This document shows positions 24,935 through 33,326 of a stretch of 48,961 nucleotides of DNA, piece after piece (position 1 is the stretch's first letter; every line of letters starts with the position of its first letter). Under the pieces are notes generated by a model, which saw only the letters and a program-made list of their open reading frames with translations, ran no database searches and was not told the origin of the DNA. A program made the translations under genes and the position numbers. This DNA is from Andreesenia angusta (GTDB lineage: Bacteria > Bacillota > Clostridia > Tissierellales > Gottschalkiaceae), in assembly GCA_030537835.1 (NCBI GenBank), contig JAUNVB010000008.1:1-48961 (forward strand). Reading direction: 5' to 3'.

Positions 24935-25711
24935 TTATAATTTAAATAATTCTGTTCTAAAGTATCTACTAGATAATTTTATTTTAACTTCATCTATACC
25001 AGAAGATTTTAAAGCTCCATCAATAGTAGAATATGCCAATTCAGGAAAATTATTCTCCTTACTTAAATGCCCTAGTACTACTATTGAATTATCTTTCTTA
25101 GATACTTCCTTTATTATATCTGCAGCAGCATCATTAGATAAATGTCCCCATGAACCCATTATCCGTTTTTTTAAATGAATAGGATAATTTCCTATTTTCA
25201 ATAAGTTCTCATCATGATTAGACTCTATCAACAATATATCGCATGAATCTATCTTATTCAATATATTTTGATCTACTTTACCCGTATCCATAAGAACTCC
25301 GATTTTCTTTTCTCCTCTATGAAATGTAAATCCTAGAGGTTGATTACAGTCATGATATAGGTCGAATGTTCTAATTCCTAAATTTCCAATTTCAAATTCT
25401 TCTCTATCTATCAATTTTATATTATTCTCTCTTATCTTTCCAATAGAATCTTCTATACCTATCCAAGTTCCTTCATTTGCATATATCGGTATATCATAGC
25501 GTCTAGAAAGCACACCTGCTCCCTTAATATGGTCAGAATGCTCATGTGTAAGTAGTATCCCATCAATATCTGATGCATCTATATCAATTTCTTTCAATAG
25601 ATTTTCTGCTTTTTTACCACTTAGCCCTGCATCTATTAGAAGCTTAGTTCCCTCTGATTCTATAAATTGACAATTTCCACTACTTCCACTCATAAGTGAG
25701 CAAAATTTCAT
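24935..25711 (-). CDS. walJ: MBL-fold hydrolase WalJ/YycJ
   Basis: Metallo-beta-lactamase-fold hydrolase of 258 aa, family YycJ/WalJ, linked to DNA processing and cell-wall/division coordination in Bacillota. Starts 'MKFCSLMSGSSGNC', the family's N-terminus. The binuclear metal site is visible: H56-x-H58-x-D60-H61 (THEHSDH), then 'YHDCNQPLGF', D142-region 'VLMDTG' and 'LIESNHD', and 'LGHLSKENN' near the end. It lies between a MATE gene (30 bp upstream) and htrA. Precise substrate is not established; 5'-to-3' exonuclease activity has been reported for relatives as far as I recall. Confidence 0.92.
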   Translation of the reverse strand: MKFCSLMSGSSGNCQFIESEGTKLLIDAGLSGKKAENLLKEIDIDASDIDGILLTHEHSDHIKGAGVLSRRYDIPIYANEGTWIGIEDSIGKIRENNIKLIDREEFEIGNLGIRTFDLYHDCNQPLGFTFHRGEKKIGVLMDTGKVDQNILNKIDSCDILLIESNHDENLLKIGNYPIHLKKRIMGSWGHLSNDAAADIIKEVSKKDNSIVVLGHLSKENNFPELAYSTIDGALKSSGIDEVKIKLSSRYFRTELFKL

Positions 25712-25740
25712 CTAATTTCCTCCCTTCCATATCTAATAAA

Positions 25741-27108
25741 CTATTCAGTCACTCTATTCATCCATTTTTCAGACATCAATCGCTTAACACATATTCCACA
25801 TTTTATTGCCTCTTCTGCAAATGTAAGTGCTACTACCCCATATACTGGCAATTTCAATACGAAAGCACCTATAAGTGCTAATGGCAGTCCTATCAACCAC
25901 ATAGTTATAGCTTCCGTTCTCATTCCAAACTTTGCATCTCCTCCACCTCTAAGCGTTCCAACTATCAGTACTATATTTACAGAGCGCAAAGTAAAAATTA
26001 AAGCCGCTATATAGAGTATTAGTTTTGCATCATTTCTAACCGTTTCAGTTATATTAAATACCTTCACTATATAAGGTGCTGTTATAAAAACTAATATAGA
26101 CATTAGAACACCTATAATAGTTCCAAGAATTAATGAATAGTATCCATATTCTTTCGTCTTTTTAAAGTCACACATTCCTAATTCTTTGCCTACCATTACA
26201 GATGAGGCTGTAGCAAGTCCAAATATCAATATTAAAAAAAATGTTTGAACCATATTATATATCTGTATTGCCGCTAAAGCACTGCTTCCAATATGCCCAT
26301 ATATTATTGAATATATTACTGCAGCAAGTCCCCAGAACAGCTCGTTTAAAACCACATCTCTAACTAAAATCAATACTCTCTTAGTAAATTCCCATGATGA
26401 ATCTATCATATCTTTAAATGATCCGAAAAGATATTTATTCGTCTTAAAGATATATATGAATAATAGTAAGAACTCAAAGATTCTAGCTATTAATGTTCCT
26501 ATCGCCGCTCCAGCTACTCCCATTTCTTCAAACCCTAGTTTTCCAAATATTAAAATATAATTCAGACTACCATTTACTAATAATGCTAGTACACTGACTA
26601 CCATAGGAGGACGTGTCCTTTCTAAACATCTAGAGCCTGTTGAAATTGCAAATGTTAAGGCAGTAAATATATAACTTATACTCACTATTTCAATATATTT
26701 GCTTCCTTGTTCTAATACTCCTATTTCTTTATTAAATATACCTATAACGAATTCTGGTGCTAATTGTATCACTATCATAAAAGGTAATGATAATAATATT
26801 ACACCTATTATTGCTATTCCGAATACTTTTCTAATATTCTTTACATCACCTTTACCCCAGTACTGTGAAATAAAAACTCCACAACCACTAGATATTCCCA
26901 TAGATAATATATTAAAGAATAAAAATATTTGATTACCAACACCAACTGATGCTATCGATATCTCCCCTAGTCTTCCAACCATGATTGTATCCATAATATT
27001 TAGTGATGAAGTTATCAGATTTTGTACAACTATAGGAAGGGCAATAAATATTAGTTTTCTAAAATATTCTTTATCATTAAATAGCTTTTTAATTAAAATA
27101 CCTGTCAA
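25741..27108 (-). CDS. MATE family efflux transporter
   Basis: 455-aa multidrug/toxin extrusion carrier with 12 predicted membrane segments, cation-driven. Family features: 'ALPIVVQNLITSSLNIMDTIMVGRLGE' at the N-terminus, 'GCGVFISQYWGKGD' (about 75-88) in the first lobe, and 'ASSVMVGKELGM' in the second lobe. Start is TTG with AGGAAGTG five bases upstream and no ATG nearby. It stands immediately ahead of walJ where walRK/yycHI would be expected, so the operon has been rearranged. Substrates unknown. Confidence 0.9.
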   Translation of the reverse strand: MTGILIKKLFNDKEYFRKLIFIALPIVVQNLITSSLNIMDTIMVGRLGEISIASVGVGNQIFLFFNILSMGISSGCGVFISQYWGKGDVKNIRKVFGIAIIGVILLSLPFMIVIQLAPEFVIGIFNKEIGVLEQGSKYIEIVSISYIFTALTFAISTGSRCLERTRPPMVVSVLALLVNGSLNYILIFGKLGFEEMGVAGAAIGTLIARIFEFLLLFIYIFKTNKYLFGSFKDMIDSSWEFTKRVLILVRDVVLNELFWGLAAVIYSIIYGHIGSSALAAIQIYNMVQTFFLILIFGLATASSVMVGKELGMCDFKKTKEYGYYSLILGTIIGVLMSILVFITAPYIVKVFNITETVRNDAKLILYIAALIFTLRSVNIVLIVGTLRGGGDAKFGMRTEAITMWLIGLPLALIGAFVLKLPVYGVVALTFAEEAIKCGICVKRLMSEKWMNRVTE

Positions 27109-27229
27109 CTCTTCACTTCCTAATTATTTCACCTAATACTTTTACTAATATAAATATTATATCATCAATTTTAATTCTGTGTTATTTAGTTATAAATCTA
27201 CATAATCTCTATAATCTTAATCTGTATTT

Positions 27230-27258
27230 TATTCTCTATCCTTTTTATATGTTATAAT
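27230..27258 (+). promoter_or_regulatory. promoter of the dnaD-like/dnaI operon
   Basis: TATAAT (27253-27258) with extended TG (27250-27251); the -35 region is weak (about 27230-27235). Confidence 0.5.
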
Positions 27259-27294
27259 ATAGAAACAGAATTTTAATTTATGGGAGGTGTTTTT

Positions 27295-28413
27295 TTGAAA
27301 TTCAAACTTAAAGATACTGAAATGGAATTAGGCTATACTGCTATAGAAAATATATTCATAGATGAGTTTCTTCCTAGTGCAGACGGAAGGTTTGTAAAGG
27401 TCTATCTATTTGCTTTTAGATATGCTAAGACTGGAAAAACAAACCCAAATTTCGATCATGCTTATATTGCAAAAAGACTGCAACTTCCCATATCTGAAGT
27501 GATTGAAGCTTGGGCTTACTGGGAAAAAATGGGTGTAGTAAAGAGAGTATATAATTTAGAGGAATCTGAAGATCTTACTAGTCTTGATTTCGATATAGTA
27601 TTTAATAATCTAACTGAACTCTATATCAATAGTGCTCTTAAAGCTAATAATAATATCTCAGATGATATATATGAGAAAGATGATATAAATATTATTGATC
27701 AAGTAGTTTTTGCTAATCAAAATCCTGTTTTAAGTAAGATGTTTAAAGATATAGAGTATTATTTAAGAAGAAATTTAAGCCCTAAAGAAAAAAATCTAAT
27801 AATTGAATCGGTAAATGATTATTCAATGGATCCAGAAGTATTTTCCTATGCAGCTGAAGAAGCTGATAGCAAGGGAAAAAACAGAGTCAATTATATGATA
27901 GGCATAATAAAGAATTGGTATAATGATGGTGTTAGAACGGCAGAAGATGCAAGAGAGCATATTATGAATATGAGTCCTGAGAACTATATGGGCGGATGTA
28001 TAAAAAAAGATCTAGGATCTTCTAGAGTTTTGATGAGTTCTGGTGAAAAAATACTTTTAAAAAAATGGATTTCAGATTTTGGATTCGACCTAGATATGAT
28101 TCTCAAGGCTTGTGAATACACAGGTTCTACTACTGAGCCTAGCTTTGCTTATATCGATTCTATATTAAAATCATGGCATGAAAATGGGATTAAAACTATT
28201 AAAGAAGCCAGTAAATATCAAGAAGAATATAGTATGAGAAAGAATAAAAAGAGAGAAGAATATAAAAATTATTCTAATAAGAACGATCGAAATAAATCTT
28301 ATAATAATAAGAAAATTAAAACAAGATTTCATAATTTTGAACAAAAGAGCTCTAAATACACTAATGAAGAATTATTTGATATATGGATGGGCGATAGATT
28401 AAGAAAGAAGTGA
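27295..28413 (+). CDS. DnaD domain replication protein (DnaB/DnaD-like primosome loader)
   Basis: Primosomal protein that helps load the replicative helicase. N-terminal winged helix ('PNFDHAYIAKRLQLPISEVIEAWAYWEKMGVVKR', about 50-85), then two DnaD-type C-terminal modules: 'YYLRRNLSPKEKNLIIESVNDYSMDPEVFSYAAEEA...YMIGIIKNWYNDGVRTAEDA' and a second ending 'FAYIDSILKSWHENGIKTIKEA'. The Lys/Asn-rich tail is probably DNA-binding. The ATG at 27280 overlaps the ribosome site; GGAGGTG (27283-27289) points to the TTG at 27295, giving 372 aa. The 2x DnaD arrangement and linkage to dnaI suggest the DnaB-of-Bacillus equivalent. Confidence 0.88.
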   Translation: MKFKLKDTEMELGYTAIENIFIDEFLPSADGRFVKVYLFAFRYAKTGKTNPNFDHAYIAKRLQLPISEVIEAWAYWEKMGVVKRVYNLEESEDLTSLDFDIVFNNLTELYINSALKANNNISDDIYEKDDINIIDQVVFANQNPVLSKMFKDIEYYLRRNLSPKEKNLIIESVNDYSMDPEVFSYAAEEADSKGKNRVNYMIGIIKNWYNDGVRTAEDAREHIMNMSPENYMGGCIKKDLGSSRVLMSSGEKILLKKWISDFGFDLDMILKACEYTGSTTEPSFAYIDSILKSWHENGIKTIKEASKYQEEYSMRKNKKREEYKNYSNKNDRNKSYNNKKIKTRFHNFEQKSSKYTNEELFDIWMGDRLRKK

Positions 28414-28420
28414 TCTGAAA

Positions 28421-29473
28421 TTGAATTATGATTTGAATGATATATTAAGAGAATATAAATTAAAACAAACTAGAGCTATCGAAGAAGCAAGACAGAGAAG
28501 AGAAGAGATATATAAAGAACTACCAGAAGTTAAAGAAATTGATAAAAAATTTAAGAAATTAGGTTTAAAGATATCAATGGCAGCTTTAGATTCAAAAGTA
28601 GATCCAAATAAAGTTAGATTGAAGATTAGTGAATTAAATAATAAAAAGATTAAACTTTTAAAATCTAAAAATTATAAACTTGAAGACTTTGAGCCTAAAT
28701 ATGAATGCAATATATGTAAAGATGAAGGATATACTGAAGACGGTGAAAGATGTACTTGTCTTAAAAATGAAATTATAAAAAAGTTATATCTAGATTCGAA
28801 TTTAAAAAACTTATTAGAGAAAGAGAATTTCTCGACTACGAAATTTGATATTTTTTCTGAAGAATCGGATGATCCTGATAGACTCTCACCAAGAGAGACT
28901 ATTATAGAGTATTTCGTTATAGCTTATGATTTCTGCAATGATGCAAAAAAGAATGATATTCCGACCTCAAATAAAAACCTATTACTCTTCGGAGCTACGG
29001 GACTTGGTAAAACATTCTTAACTAATTGTATAGCTAAAGAATTCCTCGACAGTGGTCTTTCGGTAATCTATCTAGTAGCTTTTCAATTATTCGATATAAT
29101 AAGTGACCATAGATTCACAAATGATTCTAGAAGAATTGATATTACTAAGGAAAAATATGATTCGATTTTCAATTGTGATTTGTTGATAATTGATGACTTA
29201 GGAACTGAACTCACGAATTCATTTACTATAAGTGAACTCTATAATGTAATAAATTTAAGAATTATTAATGATAAAAGAACTATAATTTCTACGAATCTAA
29301 ATCCTAAGGAATTATCAGAAATTTATACAGACAGAATATTCTCTAGGATATCTGCTTATTATAAACAATTATACTTCTTTGGTGATGACCTGAGATGGGA
29401 AAGTAATAAACATAGTAAAAAAAGTATGGAAGAGCAAGAGTCTTCATTTTTAAATGATAAAAATAAAAAATGA
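28421..29473 (+). CDS. dnaI: helicase loader DnaI/DnaC-type AAA+ ATPase
   Basis: 350-aa ATPase that opens or loads the DnaB ring. N-terminal region (1-105) is helical and Lys-rich; a CxxC...CxC zinc knuckle follows ('CNICKDEG...GERCTCLK', about 98-115). The AAA+ core has Walker A GATGLGKT (about 190-197), Walker B 'LLIIDDLGTE' (about 255-264), and the sensor/arginine finger region 'STNLNPKELSEIYTDRIFSRI'. Start is TTG at 28421, eight bases after the DnaD-like stop, with AAGAAGTGA upstream, so the two are co-translated. Target helicase dnaB is in the window at 34.1 kb. Confidence 0.9.
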   Translation: MNYDLNDILREYKLKQTRAIEEARQRREEIYKELPEVKEIDKKFKKLGLKISMAALDSKVDPNKVRLKISELNNKKIKLLKSKNYKLEDFEPKYECNICKDEGYTEDGERCTCLKNEIIKKLYLDSNLKNLLEKENFSTTKFDIFSEESDDPDRLSPRETIIEYFVIAYDFCNDAKKNDIPTSNKNLLLFGATGLGKTFLTNCIAKEFLDSGLSVIYLVAFQLFDIISDHRFTNDSRRIDITKEKYDSIFNCDLLIIDDLGTELTNSFTISELYNVINLRIINDKRTIISTNLNPKELSEIYTDRIFSRISAYYKQLYFFGDDLRWESNKHSKKSMEEQESSFLNDKNKK

Positions 29474-29490
29474 TGTCAATATTGACATCA
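29471..29490. terminator. palindromic terminator between dnaI and ddh
   Basis: A perfect 20-bp palindrome, halves TGATGTCAAT and ATTGACATCA, that includes the dnaI stop codon. It is followed by T6 on the minus strand, so it mainly ends ddh; the hairpin needs a small loop. Confidence 0.7.
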
Positions 29491-29500
29491 TCTTTCTATT

Positions 29501-30475
29501 TTATAATAATTCTTTTCTCAATTCTTCAGGAGATTTTGGCGATAATAAACCGAATGGTATATCAAAAACTGTTAAAGCTCCCGTTTTTCCATCTTTTGCT
29601 AATCTATAAACCGCTCTACAGAATGCTACAGCAACAGATGATGTAAACTCTGGATTACTATCTAGATTCAATTTAAATTCTATAACCTGTCTATTTCCAT
29701 CTCCTGTAGTTCCTGTACGGAAAACACTACCTCCATGTGGCATTCCTAAATGATTCTTGTCAAATTCTTCATCCGATATAAAATGAACTGTTGTATTATA
29801 GTCAGCGAAATAATTAGGCATATTTACTATTTCTGACTCTATCTTTTCTTTATCTGCACCTTCTTCAACAACTATATAGCATTCTCTAGTATGTTTCTCT
29901 GCCGTAGAAAGTTCTAGAACTTCTCCGGCTCTTATTCTATCAAGTGCTTCTTCATTAGGTACAGTATATTGCACTCCTCTTTTTACTCCTTCTAATCTTC
30001 TAATAGCATCTGAATGTCCTTGGCTTACTCCTTTACCCCAAAATGTATAATCATGTCCTTCTAAAAGAATCGATTGGCCTAAAAGTCTGCTAAGTGAAAA
30101 TAGGCCAGGATCCCATCCTGTCGATATAAGGCTTAAATTTCCATTTGAGCTTGATACTTCATTCATCTTCTCAAAATATTCAGGTATTTTTGCATGAGTG
30201 TCGAAGCTGTCAACTGTATTAAACATCTTCGCTATAGCTGGTCCTTGAACTTCTAAATCTGTTGCTGAACCACCACAAAGCATCATAAGGTCAATCTCAC
30301 CCTTATATTTTTCAATATCTTCTATCGAAACTGCATTTGCTTTACTCTTTAGTGTAGCTGGATCTCTTCTAGTAAATACGGCAACGACTTCCATATCGTC
30401 AGTCTTTTCTACAGCTTTTTCTACACCTTTACCAAGATTTCCATACCCTACTATTCCTATTTTTATTTTACTCAT
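29501..30475 (-). CDS. ddh: meso-diaminopimelate D-dehydrogenase
   Basis: NADPH-dependent enzyme that makes meso-diaminopimelate from tetrahydrodipicolinate in a single step (dehydrogenase route to lysine and peptidoglycan). The 324 aa match the family. N-terminal dinucleotide fold 'IGIVGYGNLGKGVEKAV' (5-21) with R36/R37 for NADP phosphate; substrate contacts 'FDTHAKIPEY', 'STGWDPGLFSL', 'FWGKGVSQGHSDAIRR' and 'HLGMPHGGSVFRTG' are all present. Monocistronic between the dnaI terminator and the tRNA cluster. It implies a mDAP-containing wall or lysine made this way; ddh is patchy among Firmicutes. Confidence 0.94.
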   Translation of the reverse strand: MSKIKIGIVGYGNLGKGVEKAVEKTDDMEVVAVFTRRDPATLKSKANAVSIEDIEKYKGEIDLMMLCGGSATDLEVQGPAIAKMFNTVDSFDTHAKIPEYFEKMNEVSSSNGNLSLISTGWDPGLFSLSRLLGQSILLEGHDYTFWGKGVSQGHSDAIRRLEGVKRGVQYTVPNEEALDRIRAGEVLELSTAEKHTRECYIVVEEGADKEKIESEIVNMPNYFADYNTTVHFISDEEFDKNHLGMPHGGSVFRTGTTGDGNRQVIEFKLNLDSNPEFTSSVAVAFCRAVYRLAKDGKTGALTVFDIPFGLLSPKSPEELRKELL

Positions 30476-30520
30476 GATATCACCTCTTTGATTTTTATTT
30501 TCATCTCTATAATCTAAAAA

Positions 30521-30543
30521 AACTCAGAACAAAGTTCTGAGTT
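30521..30543 (-). terminator. terminator of tRNA cluster 1
   Basis: Perfect 10-bp stem AACTCAGAAC / GTTCTGAGTT with an AAA loop (read on plus), followed on minus by T7; it directly follows the tRNA-Thr 3' end. Confidence 0.88.
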
Positions 30544-30546
30544 AAA

Positions 30547-30622
<76 letters not shown>

Positions 30623-30653
30623 TAATTATATAGTATTTATTTTTAAAAAATAA

Positions 30654-30730
30654 TGGCGACCTGGAAGGGACTCGAACCCTCGACCTCCAGCGTGACAGGC
30701 TGGCATTCTAACCAACTGAACTACCAGGCC
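30654..30730 (-). tRNA. tRNA-Asp (anticodon GTC)
   Basis: 77 nt with encoded CCA; acceptor GGCCTGG pairs with CCAGGTC through one G-T; anticodon loop CTGTCAC; standard T-arm GGTTCGAGTCC. Confidence 0.95.
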
Positions 30731-30734
30731 ATAA

Positions 30735-30810
30735 TGGTGGTCGCAATAGGGCTCGAACCTATGACCCCCTGCTTGTAAGGCAGATGCTCTCCCAGCTGAG
30801 CTATGCGACC
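30735..30810 (-). tRNA. tRNA-Val (anticodon TAC), copy 1
   Basis: 76 nt with encoded CCA; acceptor GGTCGCA; anticodon loop CTTACAA. Identical to the copy at 48472-48547. Confidence 0.95.
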
Positions 30811-30816
30811 TAGTTA

Positions 30817-30891
30817 TGGTGACCCTACCGGGATTCGAACCCGGGTTACCGCCGTGAAAGGGCGATGTCTTAACCGCTTGACCATAGGGCC
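30817..30891 (-). tRNA. tRNA-Glu (anticodon TTC), copy 1
   Basis: 75 nt with encoded CCA; acceptor GGCCCTA; anticodon loop CTTTCAC. Identical to 48554-48628. Confidence 0.95.
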
Positions 30892-30936
30892 ATCCTTGCT
30901 TTCTTATTATGCTTTAGTCAATTTAAATTTTAAATT

Positions 30937-31012
30937 TGGTGATCCATCCGCGACTCGAACGCGGGACACCCTGATTAAAAGTCAGGTGCTCTACCGACTG
31001 AGCTAATGGATC
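30937..31012 (-). tRNA. tRNA-Lys (anticodon TTT)
   Basis: 76 nt with encoded CCA; acceptor GATCCAT pairs with ATGGATC; anticodon loop CTTTTAA. First tRNA of cluster 1. Confidence 0.95.
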
Positions 31013-31029
31013 TCAATACTTACTTTATT

Positions 31030-31058
31030 AGTTTACTCTATAAGATTAGTTGTGTCAA
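31030..31058 (-). promoter_or_regulatory. promoter of tRNA cluster 1
   Basis: Consensus -35 TTGACA (31053-31058), 17-bp spacer, -10 TAAACT (31030-31035), ending 17 bp before the tRNA-Lys 5' end. The best -35 in the window, as expected for stable RNA. Confidence 0.85.
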
Positions 31059-31129
31059 CCTTTTTAAGATATTTTTATTAATACATTAATTCTTATAATT
31101 TCTTATATAATGTTTATATGCATAATAAA

Positions 31130-31155
31130 AGACGTCAATAATCAAATTGACGTCT
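31130..31155 (-). terminator. terminator of the ABC transporter pair
   Basis: AGACGTCAA (31130-31138) pairs perfectly with TTGACGTCT (31147-31155), 8-base loop; on minus it is followed by TTTATTAT. Confidence 0.8.
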
Positions 31156-31160
31156 CCATT

Positions 31161-31913
31161 TTATATCCTATTATCATATTCTAATTTAATACTATTTATT
31201 GTAAAGTAATTTATTAAATTCGATATTAATATCACAACTCCCATAGCAATTAGATTATATCCTCTATTGCTTATATTCATCATAGATTCTATAGATTTCA
31301 TTATAGGAGAAAATGATATATTAAGTCCTTTATTTACTAATATCAATATCAATATTATGCCAACAAATATCAACCATATTTTAAATCCAAATTTATTATT
31401 TAAACTCACAATTAAATTCAATAAAGATATAAATGTAAATATCATTACGAATAATATTCCAATTATTACAATTAAATTGTCCGTCCAGCTATTGAATAAT
31501 ATAAAATTATCTCTTGAGTTCTTTTCAAATACACTTAGTATTAATGGTTCAGCTTTAAACAACATTCCTTGAACAATAGAGAATATTAGTGATATTATAA
31601 TTGAATTTATTATCATAGATTTATAAAAGTTTTTTCTAGTTAAAGAATAGTTTATAGCTATATATAAATTTTCTGATATCATAATCATCGAATTTGTAAG
31701 AAAGTATATAGTGAATGGTAATATATTCAATGCAAAAATACTCAATAATTGATTCTTTCCAGATCCTGTAACAAGTCCTAAAGAAAAATTATCAAAATAT
31801 AAATTTAATAAGACCAACGCTAAATCCAGTATCAGAGTGACTATTCCTGTTATTATTAAACCTTTTTTTAAATTGCTATTTACAAGTTTTCTAGATCTAC
31901 TTAGGCTCGACAT
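31161..31913 (-). CDS. ABC transporter membrane component (probable)
   Basis: About 250 aa with six predicted membrane segments. No recognisable sequence family beyond the ABC-2-like layout, but it overlaps the ATPase gene and must be its partner. A GTG at 31922 is in frame; AAGGTGA points instead to the ATG at 31913 ('MSSLSRSRKL'), which I use. It starts inside the last codons of the ATPase gene, a sign of coupled translation. The second half carries 'SWTDNLIVIIGILFVMIFTFISLLNLIVSL'. Cargo unknown. GntR-linked YtrB-type systems have a similar two-gene shape, but no regulator is present. Confidence 0.7.
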   Translation of the reverse strand: MSSLSRSRKLVNSNLKKGLIITGIVTLILDLALVLLNLYFDNFSLGLVTGSGKNQLLSIFALNILPFTIYFLTNSMIMISENLYIAINYSLTRKNFYKSMIINSIIISLIFSIVQGMLFKAEPLILSVFEKNSRDNFILFNSWTDNLIVIIGILFVMIFTFISLLNLIVSLNNKFGFKIWLIFVGIILILILVNKGLNISFSPIMKSIESMMNISNRGYNLIAMGVVILISNLINYFTINSIKLEYDNRI

Positions 31914-33093
31914 TCTTCTCACCTTCCTTCGTCTCAGTTATCATCTCTTCTTTTAATTCATTATTTTCTACCTTAGTTATTTCTTCATTCTTTGCTTCTA
32001 ATTCTAGATTACCAGTTAATTTATCTTCAACTAAGATCTCATCTTTTGAAATAGTTTCTACTATTTCACTATCAATATCTGTATTAATCGTCTGTTCTAT
32101 TTCTGACTTAACTACTTTGCTTTTCTCTTCGGCAGAATCTTTAAGCTCTTCAGTTTCTATTAAAATATCCGGCTCTTCTAAATGGTCACCATACATTTTT
32201 AATACAATGTCTATATCTTCCTCTTTCTCATATCCCATATACTCTTCTGTAAAATATGAATATCCCCTATATATAGGCATATCACTTATAGATATGTTTT
32301 TTTCTTTATATCTTTCAATTTCATCCTTTTCTATATCATCATATATACCTAGAACTGTTGTATTTCCAAACTCTTCTCTAAATATTATATTCTTCTCTAA
32401 TTGTATATCTAGGATATCATCTTGACCAGAAGCATAATACAGTTTTTGTTTAACTACATCTATATCCTCATCTAAAAGCACTTTTCCATCTCTTAATATT
32501 ATGATTTTATCAAAAAGCTTTATACTACAGTCAATTGTACTACTAGATATTACTATAGTCCTCGGATATTCTTCTAAATCTCTTCTTATTATTTCACAGA
32601 ATTTATGCGAATTTATCTTACTCAAATTCTTTATTGGTTCATCAAATAATGTCCATTTTGCTCTTGAAGCAAGTCCTATTATTATTCTGACTAATGCTTG
32701 CTTTTCATCAGTCATCTTATAATAATGTTGATTTAAATCTATTTCAAACTCATTTACCAATAGATCTTTAAATACCTCATCCCAATTCTTATATGCTATT
32801 TTCGCAAACTCCATTATTTTTTTTACTTTTAAATTGTCTATGACACCACCGTTTTCTTTAACAAGTGCAATCTCTTCAACTACTTTTGGATTTTCATATA
32901 CATTCAATCCTTCATATTTAATTTCACCATTACTAGCTTTTACTTGTCCTGAAATTATATTCAGTAGTGAAGATTTTCCAGAATATTTTTTACCTATTAA
33001 TCCATATATATATCCCGATTTTAATTCTATTTCAATATTTCTTAGAGCTTTTTTATTCTTATAGCTCTTTTCTATATTTTTTAATTCTATCAA
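31897..33093 (-). CDS. degenerate ABC ATPase with long acidic C-terminal tail
   Basis: 398 aa. Walker A GKKYSGKS (34-41) and Walker B WTLFDEP (147-153, E152) are intact. The ABC signature (normally LSGGQ) is replaced by 'MTDEKQ' (about 127-132), the D-loop by 'IKNLSKINS', and the H-loop histidine is absent in 'VISSSTIDCS' (181-190). It resembles YtrB-type ATPases in the 'LKVKKIMEFAKIAYKNWDE' region. Residues about 285-398 form a Glu/Lys/Ile-rich low-complexity tail with no known domain. ATP binding is likely, normal hydrolysis doubtful. Start is TTG with GGAGTGAG five bases upstream. Confidence 0.8.
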   Translation of the reverse strand: MIELKNIEKSYKNKKALRNIEIELKSGYIYGLIGKKYSGKSSLLNIISGQVKASNGEIKYEGLNVYENPKVVEEIALVKENGGVIDNLKVKKIMEFAKIAYKNWDEVFKDLLVNEFEIDLNQHYYKMTDEKQALVRIIIGLASRAKWTLFDEPIKNLSKINSHKFCEIIRRDLEEYPRTIVISSSTIDCSIKLFDKIIILRDGKVLLDEDIDVVKQKLYYASGQDDILDIQLEKNIIFREEFGNTTVLGIYDDIEKDEIERYKEKNISISDMPIYRGYSYFTEEYMGYEKEEDIDIVLKMYGDHLEEPDILIETEELKDSAEEKSKVVKSEIEQTINTDIDSEIVETISKDEILVEDKLTGNLELEAKNEEITKVENNELKEEMITETKEGEKNVEPK

Positions 33094-33326
33094 ATTATTC
33101 TCACTCCAAACTCTATAATTTTGAATATTAAATCTATTTTTATAAATAATACCTATATCTATTTAGTCTTATATTTTATCATTTTAAAAATTATAAATCA
33201 AATAATCTATGCTTATTATATCACACGATAGAAGAAGAATTGAGATAAATAAAGATTTTATTTAATTATACGTTTTTATAAGTAAATCAATGTATTTTGG
33301 GTAAAATATATAGAGAGGTGATTAAT

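Larger units (their letters stand above)
30735..30891. repeat. 157-bp perfect direct repeat (tRNA-Val/tRNA-Glu pair), copy 1
   Basis: Identical to 48472-48628, including the 6-bp spacer between the two tRNAs; similarity stops exactly at the tRNA ends on both sides. Confidence 0.9.

Noticed and set aside
29471-29490. 20-bp palindrome as a restriction or operator site
   Set aside because: Its position over the dnaI stop with T-runs on the ddh side is better explained by a terminator.
30803-31006. Open frame over the tRNA cluster ('GIRTRVTAVKGRC')
   Set aside because: A translation of reverse-complement tRNA-Glu and tRNA-Lys genes; a common false annotation.
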